Positions 1 through 4,931 of a stretch of 9,856 nt of DNA are shown in pieces. The position numbers were made by a program, and so were the translations under genes. This stretch comes from Candidatus Uhrbacteria bacterium CG_4_9_14_3_um_filter_36_7 (lineage in GTDB: Bacteria; Patescibacteriota; Patescibacteriia; UBA9934; GWF2-40-263), in the NCBI GenBank assembly GCA_002791255.1, contig PFWS01000043.1:9258-19113 (forward strand), in the 5' to 3' direction. Within the stretch, counting starts at the first letter, position 1. Every line of letters begins with the position of its first letter. The notes beneath the pieces were generated by a model, which did not search any database, was not told the DNA's origin, and worked only from the letters and a program-made list of their open reading frames with translations.

Positions 1-990
1 TTGCTCCGGTGTCCTGGGAAGTTGTTGTTGATTTTGGTTGTTGTTGCAGTGGTTTTCGGCTACGTCGGTTATATATTTTTCGACGGCTACGGCAACAACA
101 TGGTCGCCTGGTTCAGAGCTCTCATGGGCACCGATGCCCTTGCAGAGCTCGTGACTGGTTGGGGGGTGATTAAGCCCCTCCTGTTATTCGTGCTTCCGCT
201 GGGACTGGTGTCGGGCGTGGTGGTGAAGTGGATTTCGAAGAAAGAAGTGCCGAAGATCGTTTTGGCGCTGATTCTATCGACTTCCATTTCGATCGCGAGC
301 CTGATCGCGGTTGGGTTCATTTTGATCATCGTCGGGGCCGAGCCGGTTCAACGGATTTTGGTTCTCGGCGGGGTCTTTCTGACCTCGATGGGCGGCTATC
401 TATACTGGTGCTATGGTCACCCAGAGGCGTGGAAAAAAAATTCGTTTTGGAAAGCCACTGGGACGATCATGTTCGGCGGCCTTCTGGCGATTGCTGGAAT
501 TTCATGGTGGCTGAAGACACAAAGTTACTTTGGATTCTCAAAGATCACGGGGTGGTTTTCCGACTTCGGAATCCTGGTGGCCCTGGTTCCAGTTTTTCTC
601 GCGGTTGCGGTTGGACTTGTGGTTCTCGCCTTGAAAGCCAAGAAAGAAAGCAGGACAAAGATGCTGGCATGGGCTGGCGGTTCGTTTGTTCTTTTTCTTC
701 TTTTTGGTCTGATATGGTGGGGATTTCACAAGCCGTTGACCAGAGCTGGCGAAATCGCGGCCAAAGCTCTGGAGACCGAGGTCGAAACGTGGGATGACAC
801 TCCCACGCCGATCCCCCCCGCGGCCGCGACGACGCCCGCCCATGCCCCTCCGGCCAGTTCTAGGGTCACTGCTCATTCCTCCTCGGGTTCTGCTGCCGCA
901 GACGATGCACGGCGTCGTGAAGCAGCCGAGCGCTTCTATGAAGCAGCTCGGAAAAACCCGGCCTCTCGCCACTATACCGGTGCCAAATAA
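1..990 (+). CDS. Seven-helix integral membrane protein with Pro/Ala/Ser-rich tail, unknown function (possibly 5'-partial)
   Basis: The reading frame is open from the first base, a TTG codon, so the true start may lie before the window; 329 codons are visible. The hydrophobicity pattern gives about seven membrane helices (near residues 8-28, 58-77, 85-110, 117-136, 149-168, 188-210 and 224-243). After these comes a soluble tail of about 85 residues, first acidic, then rich in Pro, Ala, Ser and Thr (about 265-300), then a charged helix-like end with several Arg and Ala. I recognise no family, catalytic motif or transporter signature. Base composition is clearly richer in G/C than the galU and pilin-like genes to the right. 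The gene ends at TAA and is followed at once by a terminator, so it is the last gene of its transcript. Membrane location is well supported; any function would be a guess. Confidence 0.75.
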   Translation: MLRCPGKLLLILVVVAVVFGYVGYIFFDGYGNNMVAWFRALMGTDALAELVTGWGVIKPLLLFVLPLGLVSGVVVKWISKKEVPKIVLALILSTSISIASLIAVGFILIIVGAEPVQRILVLGGVFLTSMGGYLYWCYGHPEAWKKNSFWKATGTIMFGGLLAIAGISWWLKTQSYFGFSKITGWFSDFGILVALVPVFLAVAVGLVVLALKAKKESRTKMLAWAGGSFVLFLLFGLIWWGFHKPLTRAGEIAAKALETEVETWDDTPTPIPPAAATTPAHAPPASSRVTAHSSSGSAAADDARRREAAERFYEAARKNPASRHYTGAK

Positions 991-1029
991 AAAAACTGAC
1001 CGACCATGAAAGTGGTTGGTTTTGTTTTT
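991..1029. terminator. Bidirectional rho-independent terminator between convergent genes
   Basis: ACCGACCAT (999-1007) pairs with GTGGTTGGT (1012-1020) around a GAAA loop, with two G-T wobbles. An upstream A-tract (AAAAAC, 991-996) faces a downstream T-tract (GTTTTT, 1024-1029). Each strand therefore has a stem followed by a T-run. It lies between the stop at 990 (plus strand) and the stop at 1055 (minus strand) and can serve both genes. Confidence 0.75.
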
Positions 1030-1054
1030 AATATAACTTGTAAAAAATTTTTTA

Positions 1055-1264
1055 TTACCTCGCGAATGGTTCCATGCCAAAAATATTTTTTTTATCTTTT
1101 AAAGTAATCACCTTACGTTTTTTTAAAATTTCAACGAGAGAACAATTTTTTTTGTCTGCTTTACGAGCAAGTAAGACAAAATCTCCACGAAAGTCATCGA
1201 GTTTATTATCAACATGATCAAATATATCATGTTTTGTTTTTGCTAAATCTTGCTTGGCAGCCAT
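1055..1264 (-). CDS. Small coiled-coil protein, CPR-type, probably 5'-truncated
   Basis: From the only ATG the product is 69 residues: a charged amphipathic N-terminal half, a D-D-F-R-G-D-F motif (about 23-29), then a short basic helix and a C-terminus ending F-G-M-E-P-F-A-R. This resembles, from memory, a small uncharacterised protein common in Patescibacteria, which usually has a longer N-terminal heptad region. The same frame stays open upstream of the ATG for 36 codons (to a TAG at 1373-1375), and its proximal part still looks coiled-coil (S-E-R-R-F-E-N-I-E-L-R-I-D-N-I-E-S). The conserved body therefore seems to begin before the ATG, while no ATG, GTG or TTG start exists further up. The gene may have lost its 5' end or may be a pseudogene. 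No Shine-Dalgarno sequence precedes the ATG. It converges on the membrane protein gene to its left. Confidence 0.6.
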   Translation of the reverse strand: MAAKQDLAKTKHDIFDHVDNKLDDFRGDFVLLARKADKKNCSLVEILKKRKVITLKDKKNIFGMEPFAR

Positions 1265-1401
1265 TTGTGATTCTATATTATCTATTCTTAATTCTATGTT
1301 TTCAAAACGTCTTTCGGAGATCAGAATTCGGAGAGTGTTTGGGAAAGTAAGAAAGCTAAAAAAGCTTTGTTTCTATTGTTTCCAATCTTTGTTACTATTT
1401 A

Positions 1402-1430
1402 TTGACAAAAAGTATTTTTTATGATATATT
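1402..1430 (+). promoter_or_regulatory. Strong sigma70-type promoter for the lipoprotein genes
   Basis: A perfect -35 box TTGACA (1402-1407) lies 17 bases before TATATT (1425-1430). The TG at 1422-1423 makes it an extended -10 (TGn). The predicted start, about 1437, gives a leader of about 160 bases before the first lipoprotein gene. The promoter sits in A/T-rich DNA although the genes it faces are G/C-richer. Confidence 0.75.
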
Positions 1431-1448
1431 GGTTTGTTCTTTAAAAAA

Positions 1449-1565
1449 ATAGCTATTCTGGGTGGAGTGGGGGTAAATTGGGAAAGAATGTAGAGAACGG
1501 TTTTAAACCGTTCTTTGGAATTCGAATAGAAAATTCAATATATCTATTCCACTCAGGATGGCTAT
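1449..1565 (+). other. Structured 5' leader: long wobble-containing stem enclosing two hairpins
   Basis: Bases 1449-1471 can pair with 1543-1565 in a continuous 23-bp stem. The outer 17 bp (ATAGCTATTCTGGGTGG with CCACTCAGGATGGCTAT) contain three G-U wobbles and no mismatches; the inner 6 bp add three more wobbles. Inside lie the REP-like hairpin at 1494-1514 and a smaller one, GAATAG (1524-1529) with CTATTC (1544-1549), which competes with the inner end of the long stem. The whole is transcribed from the promoter at 1402-1430 and ends 20 bases before the Shine-Dalgarno region. Function is unknown: it could be a regulatory or protective RNA leader, or the decayed inverted ends of a small mobile element. 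Confidence 0.5.
1490..1514 (+). repeat. REP-like palindrome, copy 1
   Basis: GTAG (1490-1493) is followed directly by a perfect 10-bp hairpin, AGAACGGTTT (1494-1503), a single T, and AAACCGTTCT (1505-1514). The core matches the copies at 2157-2181 and 3104-3134. A GTAG head next to a hairpin is the hallmark of REP elements mobilised by RAYT (TnpA-REP) transposases. Confidence 0.65.
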
Positions 1566-1598
1566 GATTGATTAACCCAAATAAAGAGGAGGTGCCGC

Positions 1599-2066
1599 AT
1601 GAAGCGGCCGATTTTTCTGGTTCTGGTTTTGTTTCTTTCCGCATGTGTGACGGTTCGAACTAATCCTCTGACTGGAGAGGCTGAGATCGGGGGACTGACG
1701 ACTCCGCGAGGAGCATCAATAGTCCTCCGTGCGAAGACTCATCAGGAAGCGGTTCGGGATAACAACCGGCTGGCTCAGCAGGCGTCTCGTAGAGGTGACC
1801 CCGTGTCCCTTAATGAGACAACTGGCAGCTCGTCGGTTTCCACCGGGGTTCAGTACCCAGGGTACAGCTATGATTATGGGCTTGTTCCTGGTTCAGAGAC
1901 CGCCGCGTCAGCTTCGATCCTCGCGGATCTCATGAACCTTCCTGCTCAAATTCAGGAGGTGGATCGAAGAGCTCGTAGGGCGGAAGAGATCGGGACGCAG
2001 AACGCGGTAGAGCTCGACGCCATAGGGGAGACTGTTTTCCCTGAGGAGCCGAGCGGTTCAAGGTAG
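1599..2066 (+). CDS. Small lipoprotein of unknown function
   Basis: The product is 155 residues. A basic, hydrophobic signal peptide ends in the lipobox L-S-A-C (13-16), so the mature protein should carry lipid on Cys16 and be anchored outside the cytoplasmic membrane. The mature chain begins with a T-N-P-L-T-G-E motif. It continues with an Arg/Gln-rich stretch likely to be helical (about 48-65), a Ser/Thr/Gly/Tyr-rich low-complexity middle (about 75-100), and a charged helix (about 115-145). No known domain is evident. The ATG is well fixed by AGAGGAGGT at 1585-1593, with GGAGG six bases before the start. It is probably the first gene of a two-lipoprotein transcript from the promoter at 1402-1430. 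Its G/C content is higher than that of the minus-strand genes to the right. Confidence 0.8.
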   Translation: MKRPIFLVLVLFLSACVTVRTNPLTGEAEIGGLTTPRGASIVLRAKTHQEAVRDNNRLAQQASRRGDPVSLNETTGSSSVSTGVQYPGYSYDYGLVPGSETAASASILADLMNLPAQIQEVDRRARRAEEIGTQNAVELDAIGETVFPEEPSGSR

Positions 2067-2087
2067 TGTCCGGCAGTGGATGTCCAC

Positions 2088-2143
2088 GGCCGGCGGATGG
2101 TTTTCCAAAATCCGCCGGCCATGCAGTGTGCGAGGCCGGTTTT
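2088..2143 (+). terminator. Overlapping hairpins between the two lipoprotein genes (possible terminator or attenuator)
   Basis: GGCCGGCGGAT (2088-2098) pairs perfectly with ATCCGCCGGCC (2110-2120). The last six bases of that right arm, CCGGCC (2115-2120), can instead pair with GGCCGG (2134-2139), which is followed by TTTTG. The two folds exclude each other, as in a terminator/antiterminator pair. The T-tract is short, so termination may be weak, and the second lipoprotein gene may be partly read through. Confidence 0.4.
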
Positions 2144-2151
2144 GTAGGTAC

Positions 2152-2208
2152 GCGTCGTAGGGAACAGTTTGAAACCGTTCCATACAACACAATCGTTCCG
2201 TACGACGC
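2152..2208 (+). repeat. REP-like element, copy 2, with outer inverted repeat
   Basis: GTAG (2157-2160) precedes the hairpin GGAACAGTTT (2161-2170), G, AAACCGTTCC (2172-2181), which has one mismatch. An outer inverted repeat encloses it: GCGTCGTAGGGAAC (2152-2165) against the complement of GTTCCGTACGACGC (2195-2208), with one mismatch in 14. The element ends immediately before the AAGGAG ribosome binding site of the next gene. Its tail TACGACGCAA resembles the tail TACGATGCAA of copy 3. Confidence 0.65.
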
Positions 2209-2221
2209 AAGGAGAATTTAG

Positions 2222-3043
2222 ATGAATAAGAAAAATATCGGCCTCGTGGTGGTAGTGATTTTTTTCTCGATGGTTCTGTCTGGATGTTTTGGTCGTTCGA
2301 TCCGGCGGGGCGATGTAGACACGCAGGCTCTGGGTGTGGCGCTTCAGGCCATGTCGCAGTGCGGCTATAGGAAGGACTCTAGGCAGGCTGTTGAGGCGTG
2401 CCTTGAAACCATCCAGAGTCCATGCGGCGATGACGCACTCTGCGTCATTCTCTTCAAAGAGAAGAAGGACAACGTCCTGCTTCGGTGGGATAGTCTTTTT
2501 TCTGAAGATGACGGAGCAACGCAGACCCGATCTGCCGCCTCCCGCCCCGCCCTCCCCCCAGGGCAGTCGCTCCAGCCAATCTCCGGGGGATTTTCCGTGA
2601 CCCGTCCTGTCCCCCCGGATCCGTCCGGGTTGGTGTACACCTCTCTGTCTGCTCTGGAACGAGTGGTCGGAACTGATTATGAGGACTGTCGAACTTGTCG
2701 GAAGGTTCAATACAGTTCTTTTGGTCAGCCGGTCATCGTCAGGATCAACGGCGAGCCCGCACCGGCCGTTCGCAATCCGTACGGACAATCGCGAAGTGAT
2801 CTTGTCTGTGCGGATATCGACGGAAACGGGACAGGGGAAATGGTTCCGGTTTCACCTGCGGACGCAATGGTCTATATCTATGGAGGGCCACAAGCCCCAC
2901 CGGATGTGAAGATTTTGCGACTGCAGGCAGATCGGACCATCCGGCCCCCGGCGACCCAGCCCGCTTTGGCTGGGAGTTGTTACTCTGTTCGTGACGAAAC
3001 GAACCATCCGAGCACGGCCGCTCGGAGTATCACGATTCAGTGA
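2222..3043 (+). CDS. Lipoprotein of unknown function with a DxDGNG motif
   Basis: The product is 273 residues. The signal peptide ends in a clear lipobox, L-S-G-C (19-22), so it should be lipidated and surface- or membrane-anchored. The first part of the mature chain is helical with spaced cysteines (C-G-Y-R, A-C-L-E-T, S-P-C-G-D-D-A-L-C). A Pro/Ser/Gly-rich linker follows, then a second domain with C-R-T-C and the motif D-I-D-G-N-G-T-G-E (198-206). That motif resembles the calcium loops of FG-GAP/VCBS-type repeats, though a single copy does not establish that fold. The tail is Pro/Ala/Thr-rich. AAGGAG (2209-2214), seven bases before the ATG, fixes the start. It lies 155 bases after the other lipoprotein gene and may be cotranscribed with it. 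I do not recognise the family. Confidence 0.8.
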   Translation: MNKKNIGLVVVVIFFSMVLSGCFGRSIRRGDVDTQALGVALQAMSQCGYRKDSRQAVEACLETIQSPCGDDALCVILFKEKKDNVLLRWDSLFSEDDGATQTRSAASRPALPPGQSLQPISGGFSVTRPVPPDPSGLVYTSLSALERVVGTDYEDCRTCRKVQYSSFGQPVIVRINGEPAPAVRNPYGQSRSDLVCADIDGNGTGEMVPVSPADAMVYIYGGPQAPPDVKILRLQADRTIRPPATQPALAGSCYSVRDETNHPSTAARSITIQ

Positions 3044-3063
3044 GCAAAAATCGGCCGAACGCG

Positions 3064-3099
3064 CCCGGGTTCTTCCAAAAGAAGACCCGGGTTTTGTTT
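3064..3099 (+). terminator. Rho-independent terminator of the second lipoprotein gene
   Basis: CCCGGGT (3064-3070) pairs with ACCCGGG (3085-3091). After a one-base bulge the stem continues as CTTC/GAAG around a CAAAA loop, and it is followed by TTTTGTTT (3092-3099). It begins 20 bases after the stop codon. Confidence 0.85.
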
Positions 3100-3101
3100 A
3101 G

Positions 3102-3143
3102 ACGTAGGGAACGGTTTAAAACCGTTCCCTACGTACGATGCAA
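3102..3143 (+). repeat. REP-like palindrome, copy 3 (perfect)
   Basis: ACGTAGGGAACGGTTT (3102-3117), a central A, and AAACCGTTCCCTACGT (3119-3134) form a perfect 16-bp hairpin. GTAG is at 3104-3107 and its complement CTAC is on the other side. The tail ACGATGCAA (3135-3143) matches the tail of copy 2 with one change. It lies between two terminators and outside any gene. Confidence 0.75.
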
Positions 3144-3152
3144 CCAAAAAGA

Positions 3153-3180
3153 CCTGAGGTATTTTTCCTCAGGCCTTTTT
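3153..3180. terminator. Bidirectional terminator between convergent transcripts
   Basis: CCTGAGG (3153-3159) and CCTCAGG (3167-3173) form a 7-bp stem. The plus strand then has CC and TTTTT (3176-3180); the minus strand has TC and TTTTT (3150-3146). It lies 18 bases past the stop of the last pilin-like gene (minus) and backs up the terminator of the lipoprotein transcript (plus). Confidence 0.85.
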
Positions 3181-3198
3181 AATATCTATCAAATAAAT

Positions 3199-3609
3199 CT
3201 ATGCAGTTGCGGCTGTGGTAAGAGCGGTAATAACAAAGTTAGCAATGGCGTAAGCAGCAAGAATAATAATTATTCCAATAATAGATTGGGTAATAAGCTT
3301 GATAGCAGTTTTTGTTTTTTCTGCTTCACCCTTGGAAGTTAAATACATTACTCCAGCCCAAATGAGCATACCAACAAGCACAATACCCAAAATACCAAGA
3401 ACCACGTTAATAATATTTCCAACAAGTGTTGGTAGATTGGCTTGAGTTCCTGTTTGAGTTCCAATCGTTTGAACACTTTTTTGTGCTCCTGTAAGCCCTG
3501 ATTCAAATCCGCTAGTATTGGTGGTAGAACTTGTTGCTAAAACCATTGATAAAGGGAAAAACAGAAATACCTGGGCAAGAGCAATTACTGTAAGAAAAAA
3601 TTTGCGCAT
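3199..3609 (-). CDS. VirB2/TrbC-like pilin-type protein (paralogue 5)
   Basis: The product is 136 residues. A signal peptide (cleavage likely near V-L-A, 23-25) is followed by a Ser/Thr/Gln-rich spacer (26-58) with no cysteine. Two membrane helices then follow (about 63-89 and 103-130). They are joined by the turn W-A-G-V-M-Y-L-T-S-K-G (84-94) and a short Lys/Glu-rich cytoplasmic loop. The second helix carries I-G-I-I-I-I-L-A-A-Y-A. This is the layout of VirB2/TrbC pilins of type IV secretion systems, and the family assignment is by architecture. It is the last of three genes likely transcribed from about 4534. The gap to the upstream gene is 32 bases, no Shine-Dalgarno sequence is visible, and a terminator follows. 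Confidence 0.8.
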   Translation of the reverse strand: MRKFFLTVIALAQVFLFFPLSMVLATSSTTNTSGFESGLTGAQKSVQTIGTQTGTQANLPTLVGNIINVVLGILGIVLVGMLIWAGVMYLTSKGEAEKTKTAIKLITQSIIGIIIILAAYAIANFVITALTTAATA

Positions 3610-3641
3610 AATTTTTAGAAGGAAATAAGAAATTAAGAAGT

Positions 3642-4004
3642 TTATGATCCGTACACGCTTACAAGCGCACTGATAACAAAGTTAGCAACCGCATAAGCTC
3701 CAGCAATAAGCACCATTCCCATGACAGCGGTTTTAATAATTTTCATGGCTTTTTTGGTGGTGTTTTCATCTCCTTGAGCAACTAGATAAAGAATACCTGC
3801 ATAAACAAGCAGAAGGACAAACGCAATACCAAGCGCTCCCAAAAGAACAGATATAAGCTCTCCCGTTACCGTATAAATATCTTTTGAGGTAGTAGAAAAT
3901 CCGGCTTTATTTGCGGCTTGATCTACTCCATTTAAGATACTTTCTGCTGCACTGTTTGTTGCCAAACGTACAGAGGAAGGGAAAAGGGAGAAAAGTAAAG
4001 ACAT
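3642..4004 (-). CDS. VirB2/TrbC-like pilin-type protein (paralogue 4)
   Basis: The same two-helix design as its neighbours: helix 1 (about residues 44-72 from this start), the turn Y-A-G-I-L-Y-L-V-A-Q-G, a Lys-rich loop, and helix 2 with M-G-M-V-L-I-A-G-A-Y-A-V-A-N. I chose the ATG at 4004 (120 residues), four bases after the upstream stop. A GTG at 4019 would add five residues (M-A-A-N-D) and overlap the upstream gene by 11 bases, and a stop lies just before it. Neither start has a Shine-Dalgarno sequence. The N-terminus (M-S-L-L-F-S-L-F-P-S-S-V-R) is an odd export signal: it lacks the usual basic start and is only weakly hydrophobic. It may be inserted without cleavage, or its signal may have decayed. 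Confidence 0.75.
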   Translation of the reverse strand: MSLLFSLFPSSVRLATNSAAESILNGVDQAANKAGFSTTSKDIYTVTGELISVLLGALGIAFVLLLVYAGILYLVAQGDENTTKKAMKIIKTAVMGMVLIAGAYAVANFVISALVSVYGS

Positions 4005-4008
4005 ATCA

Positions 4009-4494
4009 TTAGCTGCCACTTACAGCTGTTGTAATTGAATCTAAGACAAATGAAGCAATGGCATAAGCCGCAAGAACAATGATGATTCCAATAACTCCAT
4101 AAATAATTAAGTTCTGAGCTTTTTTCACCTGCTCTTCTTTTCCACCAGCAATCATCCACTTAAATCCTCCAAAGATAATAAGACATACTGCAACAACACC
4201 CAAGAATCCAAGCATTACACGGATGATGCTTGCAATTGTAGTGGCAAGATCTTGATTTCCAAGACCAGAAATACTAGCAAAATCATCGCCCGTACTTAAA
4301 TCTCCAAACATATCATCAGAGTCAATGGGGCCTGTGTCTGTGGTGGCTGATGGAGTTGATGGAGTTGTTGAATCAGTCGCTAGAGCAAAAGGAATAGAAA
4401 TAGGCATAAGCCCAAGCCCAAACACAAGCGCTCCAATAGTGAGCACAAAGAAACCTCTTTTCGCCTGCAAAAGCAGATCACGGAGTTTTTTCAT
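4009..4494 (-). CDS. VirB2/TrbC-like pilin-type protein with acidic Ser/Thr-rich spacer (paralogue 3)
   Basis: The product is 161 residues. A basic start (M-K-K-L-R) and a hydrophobic signal end near A-L-A (37-39). Next comes a spacer of about 45 residues rich in Ser, Thr, Pro and Asp (40-85), longer than in the sister proteins, so this subunit may expose more polypeptide outside. Helix 1 (about 86-113) ends in the turn F-G-G-F-K-W-M-I-A-G-G (108-118). After the loop K-E-E-Q-V-K-K comes helix 2 (about 128-156) with I-G-I-I-I-V-L-A-A-Y-A. It is the first gene of the three-gene transcript from about 4534. The start follows an A/T-rich leader without a Shine-Dalgarno sequence. Confidence 0.8.
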   Translation of the reverse strand: MKKLRDLLLQAKRGFFVLTIGALVFGLGLMPISIPFALATDSTTPSTPSATTDTGPIDSDDMFGDLSTGDDFASISGLGNQDLATTIASIIRVMLGFLGVVAVCLIIFGGFKWMIAGGKEEQVKKAQNLIIYGVIGIIIVLAAYAIASFVLDSITTAVSGS

Positions 4495-4533
4495 AAAAAA
4501 AGATAAAAATTATTTTTTTAAAAAAGTGGCTCT

Positions 4534-4542
4534 AGTATAACA
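4534..4542 (-). promoter_or_regulatory. Extended -10 promoter for the three distal pilin-like genes
   Basis: On the minus strand TGT-TATACT (complement of 4534-4542) is an extended -10. The -35 region is poor (about TTTTCC), as is common with a TGn motif. The start would be near 4527, about 33 bases before the ATG at 4494. It lies in the 84-base gap between two pilin-like genes, the widest gap in the galU-to-pilin cluster. Confidence 0.5.
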
Positions 4543-4578
4543 TTTCTTGTAAACAGGGAAAAGAAAATAGGGGAAATT

Positions 4579-4923
4579 TTAGATAGGAGATCCTGTTGTT
4601 AGTGCCTTGATAACAGCTGTTACAACAGTATAAGAGGAAAAGATTACCACAAGGCCAATAGCTGCCCACACAAGAGTTTGTCGTCCACTAGCAATGCGTT
4701 TTTCAGCTCCTCCAGAAGTAAGCCATAAAAATCCACCCCAAACAAACATAAGAAGAGCTAAGGCTCCAGATACTCCCAAAAGAACGCGAATTATATATCC
4801 AATAAGAATAGGAATACTGTCCGAAACAAGTGGATTTTGTAATCCACCTGCAGCAAAAGTTTCTAGTGGAAACAAAATCAATAAAAATAAATAAAAGAAA
4901 AATAATTGTTTATAAATATTCAT
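4579..4923 (-). CDS. VirB2/TrbC-like pilin-type protein (paralogue 2)
   Basis: The product is 114 residues, the compact form of the family. The signal peptide (1 to about 25, T-F-A-A) is followed by almost no spacer. Helix 1 spans about 37-68, the turn W-G-G-F-L-W-L-T-S-G-G is at 62-72, and a Lys/Arg loop leads to helix 2 (about 83-108) with I-G-L-V-V-I-F-S-S-Y. The length and layout fit VirB2/TrbC and gram-positive-type conjugative pilins. It starts eight bases after the cysteine-rich gene, so it belongs to the galU operon; a promoter follows it. Position and compactness make it a plausible major subunit, but that is inference. Confidence 0.8.
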   Translation of the reverse strand: MNIYKQLFFFYLFLLILFPLETFAAGGLQNPLVSDSIPILIGYIIRVLLGVSGALALLMFVWGGFLWLTSGGAEKRIASGRQTLVWAAIGLVVIFSSYTVVTAVIKALTTGSPI

Positions 4924-4931
4924 AAATATTA

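Noticed and set aside
538..1080. A 180-codon minus-strand frame opposite the membrane protein gene
   Set aside because: It is antisense to a gene with clear membrane helices, its product is Arg/Gly/Ser-rich and low in pattern, and it runs through the terminator. It is a shadow of G/C-rich coding DNA.
1441..2210. Integron cassette array, with the palindromic spacers as attC sites
   Set aside because: Spacers between same-strand genes looked like attC, but I found no properly placed RYYYAAC and GTTRRRY core pair, and the repeat core is the GTAG-headed hairpin instead.
1952..2788. A 278-codon minus-strand frame across the lipoprotein genes
   Set aside because: It covers both lipoprotein genes and the structured spacer. 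The plus-strand genes have ribosome sites, lipoboxes and terminators, and this frame has none of these.
1490..3143. CRISPR array from the repeated palindrome
   Set aside because: The three copies lie 650-950 bases apart with genes between them, not 30-40-base spacers.
3040..3342. A plus-strand frame starting at the end of the second lipoprotein gene
   Set aside because: It translates two terminators and a REP-like palindrome and then runs antisense into a pilin-like gene. There is no ribosome site.
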